Assembly: GCA_947623455.1 (NCBI GenBank)
Contig: OX392538.1
Location: 31,867,001-31,931,000, forward strand
Length of the DNA: 64,000 bases
Direction of reading: 5' to 3'
From: Mimachlamys varia
Lineage: Eukaryota > Mollusca > Bivalvia > Pectinida > Pectinidae
In this document: one piece after another, positions 58,450-64,000 of the stretch
Position numbering within the stretch: position 1 is the first letter of the stretch
How the letters are laid out: every line of letters starts with the position of its first letter
Notes under the pieces: generated by a model
Told to the model about the DNA's origin: nothing
Seen by the model: the letters and a program-made list of their open reading frames with translations, nothing else
The model's database searches: none
Position numbers and translations under genes: made by a program

Positions 58450-58600
58450 AAAATCAGTGAATACCAAAGCGTCAATCCGAACTCAAAATCGATTAAACTA
58501 GGTGCAAAAAGAAAAGATTTACATGGAGACCCTGGTAAAAGCACAAGAGAATAAGACAAGGTGTTCCGAAAGAGTAAGCGTCTTCTGCTTCAACGACCTA
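58450..58600 (-). mobile_element. Penelope-like tail fragment, minus strand
   Basis: GTGAATACCAAAGCGTCAAT, then CTCAAAATCGATTAAACTAG, AAGACAAGGTGTTCCGAAAG and TAAGCGTCTTCTGCTTC. It is complete to the outer terminus. Confidence 0.7.
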
Positions 58601-59448
58601 GGATTTATAAAACCTAGGATTTATAATATTCGGCCGTTTCGATTTTGCCTCTTGTGGTAATACCAGTTAGAACAAAGTAATAATATACTGAGTATTTGAC
58701 AAACTCATGTCGTAATTTTTATTTGAAAACCAGGCAACGTGGCATATCTCATTATTAATAAGTATCATATCTTCTGTTCAAAATACGTGATACTGATATA
58801 GCTGGTTTTCAATATATCTCCGAATGTTCATACAATTTTGCCGTCATCCTGAAAAGCCAATGTTGAGCTCATCGTGTTCTCTATAAATCCCTGGATCATG
58901 TAATGACATAAAAAAATTAAGGCACGGAGGTAGCAGGTTGATTGGTGTTAAGTGAAAAAAACTTAATCGATCGCTAGGTTCATAACTGTCTTTTGAAGAT
59001 TTTGAAAAGGTGTCAACAGACTTTCTGTCATTTTCTATCGCCATGTGGCTGTTAGAATGCTTTCATGAACGGCAAAGAATAGCCAAATATTTTAAAGTGA
59101 TGATTATTTAATATCCATACAGATTACTAAGTGCATCTCGATGTTTAGAAGTTGAAGCTAAAAGACCATCTAGGTTGCACGTGAACTTCAGTATCTTGTA
59201 CTTCGTAATTATGTCACTGACCTGTTTTCTTGTTTAAAATAGATATTCGTGGTAGAGATGACCTGCAGTCTCCATCTTGAAACGTCCTCTTGTTAAAGGT
59301 CAAATGATAATCTAATCATGGGCTGAATTACAGACGATGGTCTGATATATATGTCACAATATCAAAGTTTAAATCACGTACTTTTTTCCGTCTTTGTACT
59401 TTAATGCTGTTTATAGTAAAGACGATGCAAGCCTCGACGTTCATTGTT

Positions 59449-59833
59449 TAAAGGCCTAATATACGTAACTTCATGATTTTTTTTCGGATTCTGAAAAATT
59501 ATGAAAAAACATCCAGTTGATAACAATGCAAAAATAAGCCTAAAACGAAGTAAGTCTGAGCGGTAACTAACAAGAAAAACATTGACAGAAATATCCAAAG
59601 AATTGAAAATTTTTCAGGTGTGGCTCACTTCATCAAAAATCCAAAGTTAGAAGACAGTTCAAAATGGACGCGTGTTTACAAATACCGAGTTTCAACTGCT
59701 GCTGTATCGGTAACCGTGCAAGAATTCATCTTGAATATTGCTGATATCAGTTTATCTTTAACTAAATCTATAAATATAAGTTATTAGGCCTGTTTTCGCT
59801 TTAAGTTTTGCCGAAAGTTACGTATACTGGGCT
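59449..59833. mobile_element. piggyBac-like MITE, copy 4
   Basis: TTTAAAGGCCTAATATACGTAA at the left (beginning inside TTTAA). At the right GAAAGTTACGTATACTGGGC without a clear TTAA, so the right side is eroded. Confidence 0.65.
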
Positions 59834-60171
59834 GCAATGTGAAATAAATTACTGGCTTGATATCGAAGTTGTAAAATAACATCATACTGTTGTTTGTTTA
59901 TAATAAATGGTTGTCTACTTGAGAAAAAAACATACGTTAGTTTAGCCATGATTAGACTGTTCGCAGTTTGGCTTAAACTGGTGCAGACGTATATGACGTT
60001 TTCAGCTTTTTTGATAACGGAAGTATATTAACGTTTCTTTATTTATTTGTTGAATTCTATTAATTTCCTTGTGCATTTTTATTCTTTTGCTTAATGTAAA
60101 TAAATCTGAATAATATTGATAATGACGATTTGCTTAGTAATGCACTTCCTACGAGAATAGTTATACATTTG

Positions 60172-60400
60172 AGGGACCGTGGTAGCCAAGTGGTAAGTTA
60201 AGGTGACTGATATTCTGCTTCTACTATCCCTCCAATTCTTGGTCCCGGATTCGAGACATTGGAGGCGATCTTGATTTTGTCAAAGTCCTTTTGGACAAGA
60301 TATCTTAAAGCAATCAGTAATATACAAAAAAAGCGTGGATGCGTAAATTTTGTACTTTTTACGGAATCAACTGATTCTGGTAAAAAAAGAAATACTAGTT
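60172..60400 (+). repeat. tRNA-derived SINE, copy 2
   Basis: Box A-like GTAGCCAAGTGG at about 60182 and box B-like GGTCCCGGATTCGAGAC at 60241, followed by TTTTGTCAAAGTCCTTTTGG. The spacing between the boxes is long for a tRNA. The tail differs from that of the SINE at 54.2 kb, so it is a different family. Confidence 0.55.
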
Positions 60401-61190
60401 TTCAGTATTGATAATTTTTTAAGATCTACAATCTGCAACTTCCTTTTGAAACAAGACATCCTGTATTGTAGAAAGGAAATGCTGATAGTGGTGTGAAATA
60501 CGTAGCATTCTGATTATTGAATGGATGAAAGTGAAAATTTCCAACCGCGAAAATATTGGCTTTTACAGTACTAGTTTACCATAAATGAAGGTATTTAAAT
60601 CATCGAAATCATTGCCTTCAAGAAAATGAAATGAACCTCAATACTCAATTATGTGTTATAGAATTGAGTATACCATGGTATGTAAGAAAGCTGTTTTTTA
60701 TTTATGTATTTTTCTTTAAATTCTTGAAAAGTATAAGAAGTAAAGAAGTTGAGCAATTCAATAGGATTATTGATTATAACAATTCCCTTATTATGCCAGT
60801 CAATGTAAAATACCTTTTTATATCATTAACTGTGAAGTTTCTTTTATTAAACCAGGGAGGTGTTATGACAATGTAGTTATATCTGTACTATGTTCTTTTT
60901 CTTCAAGTTTATATACCCTGATCAACAGCTAACCAACATACCTATACCAATACCTTTGCCAACGATACCTTACCATTAACTTGATTTAGGGTATAACCTT
61001 CTGATTCATGTTAATTTTAGTTCTCTAATAAAAGAATATATATCTATCATTTTCGAAACCCCATCTGTATCATCTTTTATTACAATACATCGTTTTACTT
61101 TTGCTACTTAACTTTTTCAACAAAAGCAACAATACAATGACGTTATGTCGACACCACAATCACATCACTTCAACATTGTCTTGCATTGAT

Positions 61191-63985
61191 GTAACGTAAC
61201 GTCAATATATGGTGTTTAACGGGGTAAGTGAAACATAATCATTCACCCCTTGGCAGTGAGACAGGGGATCTCAATCCTCGGGGTATGATTCCTAATATGC
61301 AATCCTCTTGTTTGGCAACTTTTGAATCGTATCTGTCGTGTTGAAAATCCCCTGTCTCGTCCCCAAGAGGGTGAAAGATATTTTTAATCTTCTACATCCA
61401 CTGCTTACCTCGATCTTTAGTTTAAATATGACTCACACGGGCTGCTTATGATTAAGCTATACGAAAAACGTGACGATTTCATTTTATGGTTCGGATTATG
61501 ACTTGTTAATATTTAGTCCTAAGCATATTTAATTTTGAGTACGAATTATCATTTTGTTGACGCTTGGGTATACTTTGAATGATAGTAAGCGAACGCATAT
61601 ATGCAAATTACTTTCTTTGGAGGCAATCACATACACCTCAGCTTTCAGTATAGTGTACGGTATATTAGTTGTAAGGCAAATGTTATTTAGGTTCCACGTG
61701 AACATCCTGTACTTTGTGATGATGTCACATGCATCTGATTTAAAATCAGGTCATGATTGCTTTATCAAGAACTGAATGGCAACCACAACCAATGGATTGA
61801 TACATATGTCACATTATCACAGAATAACCTACGCTGATTTTGTTTGATGTATATGTTACATAAACCTAGCTACATTTGAAAAATATGAAAAATTATCACT
61901 GATTTAATCCTTGATTTGTAACAGAGATGCATGTACATCTATTCAAGCATATAGTAAGATAATGTTGTCATAAGATCTATTTGCCTGTTCACTACAGTTT
62001 ATGTAATACTGGTACAGAATTATATAGAGATTTTAAGATTCCTTAATGGAGGATTTTAGCTTTTCCTGGCACGAATTTAATCAAAGATTAAAACAGTTAT
62101 TATCTGCAAGCCACCGTCAAACCTTTTTCTAACATTAAACATGTATTGTTTTGTCAATCAATTAATCTAGAGGCAAAAAAGGAACAAAGGAAGTATTTAT
62201 ATGGAAACTCTCGAAAAGTACAAGATAATAAGACCAGGTGTTCCGGAAGATTAAGCGTCTTCTGCTTCATCGGTGACACCACAATGTGAATCATCGTCAC
62301 ATCAAAGTAAACATCAAGTTCTCAAAATGAAAACCGAGTATCATTACCAATCACAATAAGTAAACACACTAATGATCATACTCAAAAACGTCCATCTTCA
62401 TATCACTTAAAGATACAGAATATTTCACAATGCGACAAAGATGGCGACAATAAAACTTGATAAAAAAAACATTTATTGCAGATGCTTAATTCATGTGCAG
62501 TTTATAACATAATGACCATATGATCATTAAAAGGGTAAACATAAACTATAAATTCTTACTCCAAAAACATCAACGAAACAATAACTTTTTTATAATTTTT
62601 ATTCTTCTCCAATTAATAGCCTGAAAGGATTTAATTGCACTTTGAAATTCAATGTCTTAAACTAGATATAAAATGTTTGATGAAAAAGTATACAAGAATT
62701 TAGTTGTTCTATGGTAAAAATAAAAAACTATATTGATTTTGATAACATACACAATCTCCATTTTTTTAAACAATGTTTGTTTGCAATACGTCCTGTCATG
62801 ATGAAATCAGGGTGGTACAGCCAGAAAACAGGTTGATAAACATTTAAACAATTTTAGTCCGTCATGTAAGATACGGAAGCGGTTGTTTGTATATGATGAC
62901 TATTAATACGGGTTGTGCAAAAGCCACATGCGAGAATAGCACCTATACAATTGAGGATAAGAAACAGCCGAGACATTATTTTAGCGACATATGTGCATAC
63001 AGGTTAAACTATGCAGTGATAGTTTTAACATTTACAATGTAAATTCAAGAATGCATTTGTTCTAAAACTTATATCAATGCGATTAGTGTCTTTACTTCAT
63101 AAAACAAGGAATAGTAACACGTGACTTTGAATGAGAAAGGAAATAATTTTAATTATTGCTTTTTCCTCAGATATATAGCACTTGAACCATACATATATAT
63201 ATGTACGTATATGTGTTCGCATTAAAACTGTCCATATTGTAACTTTAGAGATTTATTCATAACGCCGTGACTATTGATCCCTGCTGCCCTTCGTAAAAAC
63301 ACGCAAAAAATAAAAATGTGATTCCGGTAATTTTTAAAAATGACATTTATCTTTACAAAATCAGAGTCCCTATAATGTGATTCCGGTAATTTAAAAAAAA
63401 AAGAACATATATCTATACAAAATCAGAGTCCCTACGTAAGAGTAACGTTTATAAGCTGGAAATCAAATATCATTTACATGTATGATGCACGTGGACCATC
63501 TGTTAATTTCGTAATGGTGTGACCTGTGCCTTGTTTAAAATAGAAATTCTTAGTATTGAAAACCTTCAGACTCCATCTAGAAACGTCCTTTGTAACAGGT
63601 CATATGATAATTTTATCAAGAAATGTTCACCAGACGATGATCTGATATATAGGTCACATTAATCACACATTAAACCCTGCACGCATAATGTGTTGGTTGG
63701 TGTATCAGCTTTATAAGCGTGTTAAAAGATGCGAGCTTAAATGTTTAGTGTTCATTATTAATAACCCACCGATTTGATCCTTAATTTGTTTTATTGCTTG
63801 ATAGTATCGTTTCCTTCTAAATGTTTTTCCTGCTTAAGCAAAAATAAGTCAATGTTGTTATGAGATTGACTTGCTTGCTCAGTGCTTTTTGAACATCTTA
63901 TACTGGTGCAGAAGTATCGAACAGTTTAAGCTTCTTAAATGAAGAATATTTAGTTATACAAAGTACAAATTTCACCAAAGATTAA
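61191..63985. repeat. 2.75-kb direct duplication, right copy
   Basis: Partner of 54676-57410. It differs by small indels, for example an extra local repeat of the TGATTCCGGTAATTT segment near 63318-63385. It ends where another piggyBac-like MITE begins at 63983 and runs off the window. Confidence 0.9.
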
Positions 63986-64000
63986 AGGCCCAATATACGT

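Larger units (their letters stand above)
57801..61190. other. Unique spacer between the 2.75-kb repeats, no gene recognised
   Basis: It contains the Penelope-like tail at 58450, the MITE at 59449, the SINE at 60172, and a diverged copy (59160-59370) of the part of the 2.75-kb repeat that carries CATCT-GAAACGTCCT and ACAGACGATG-TCTGATAT. Open frames, including 57720-58190 and 60631-60876, are AT/T-rich and unsupported. Confidence 0.5.

Noticed and set aside
60172..60260. tRNA gene
   Set aside because: The A to B box distance is too long and the acceptor stem is missing. It is a SINE head.

Overview
The window looks like nuclear DNA of a lophotrochozoan animal, most likely a marine bivalve and possibly a mussel. 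This is inferred from the AT-rich sequence, animal intron-exon structure, a secreted C1q-domain gene, an NHL-type beta-propeller gene without a RING finger, many copies of one Penelope-like retroelement, and several MITE families. There is no bacterial-style operon, CRISPR array, rRNA or intact tRNA.

Region by region. From 1 to 5.2 kb lies the 3' end of a plus-strand CCDC93 gene: five terminal exons, with introns full of MITEs, a 32-bp minisatellite and a retroelement fragment. From 5.2 to 12.6 kb there is a minus-strand gene for an unrecognised 406-residue coiled-coil protein. Its TATA box and 5' UTR exon lie about 3.2 kb upstream, and its 5' UTR intron holds a rearranged Penelope-like element. 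At 14.4-15.4 kb is an intronless-CDS NHL/propeller gene, and at 18.9-21.4 kb a complete two-exon C1q gene. From 21.7 to 28.7 kb there are mobile elements: a 563-bp TIR element, a hAT-like element, RT relics, and the best Penelope-like copy, which is bounded by inverted terminal repeats.

From 31.1 to 52.7 kb lies the most distinctive part. Three minus-strand paralogues encode secreted-then-multipass membrane proteins that I do not recognise. Each has a signal peptide, a Cys-rich N-glycosylated ectodomain of about 180 residues, and about seven hydrophobic segments. Each is preceded on its 5' side by an array of the same 35-bp satellite: about 0.14 kb, 6.2 kb and 0.55 kb. Arrays 1 and 2 are followed by a common flanking block. 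The locus is therefore a tandem triplication of a gene-satellite-flank unit. Copies 2 and 3 are near-identical and share an internal 94-bp duplication. Each has a one-base length change in a poly(A) run that splits the reading frame. This block is the best candidate for an undescribed gene family.

From 53 to 64 kb I see no confident gene. It holds a decayed Penelope-like copy, two tRNA-derived SINEs, piggyBac-like MITEs, and a 2.75-kb direct duplication (54.7-57.4 and 61.2-64.0 kb) containing older nested repeats.

The genes do not form an obvious pathway. CCDC93 is a housekeeping endosomal-recycling component. The C1q gene, and perhaps the NHL-type gene and the paralogue cluster, resemble the recognition and immune-type families that commonly expand in bivalves; for the last two this is inference only.
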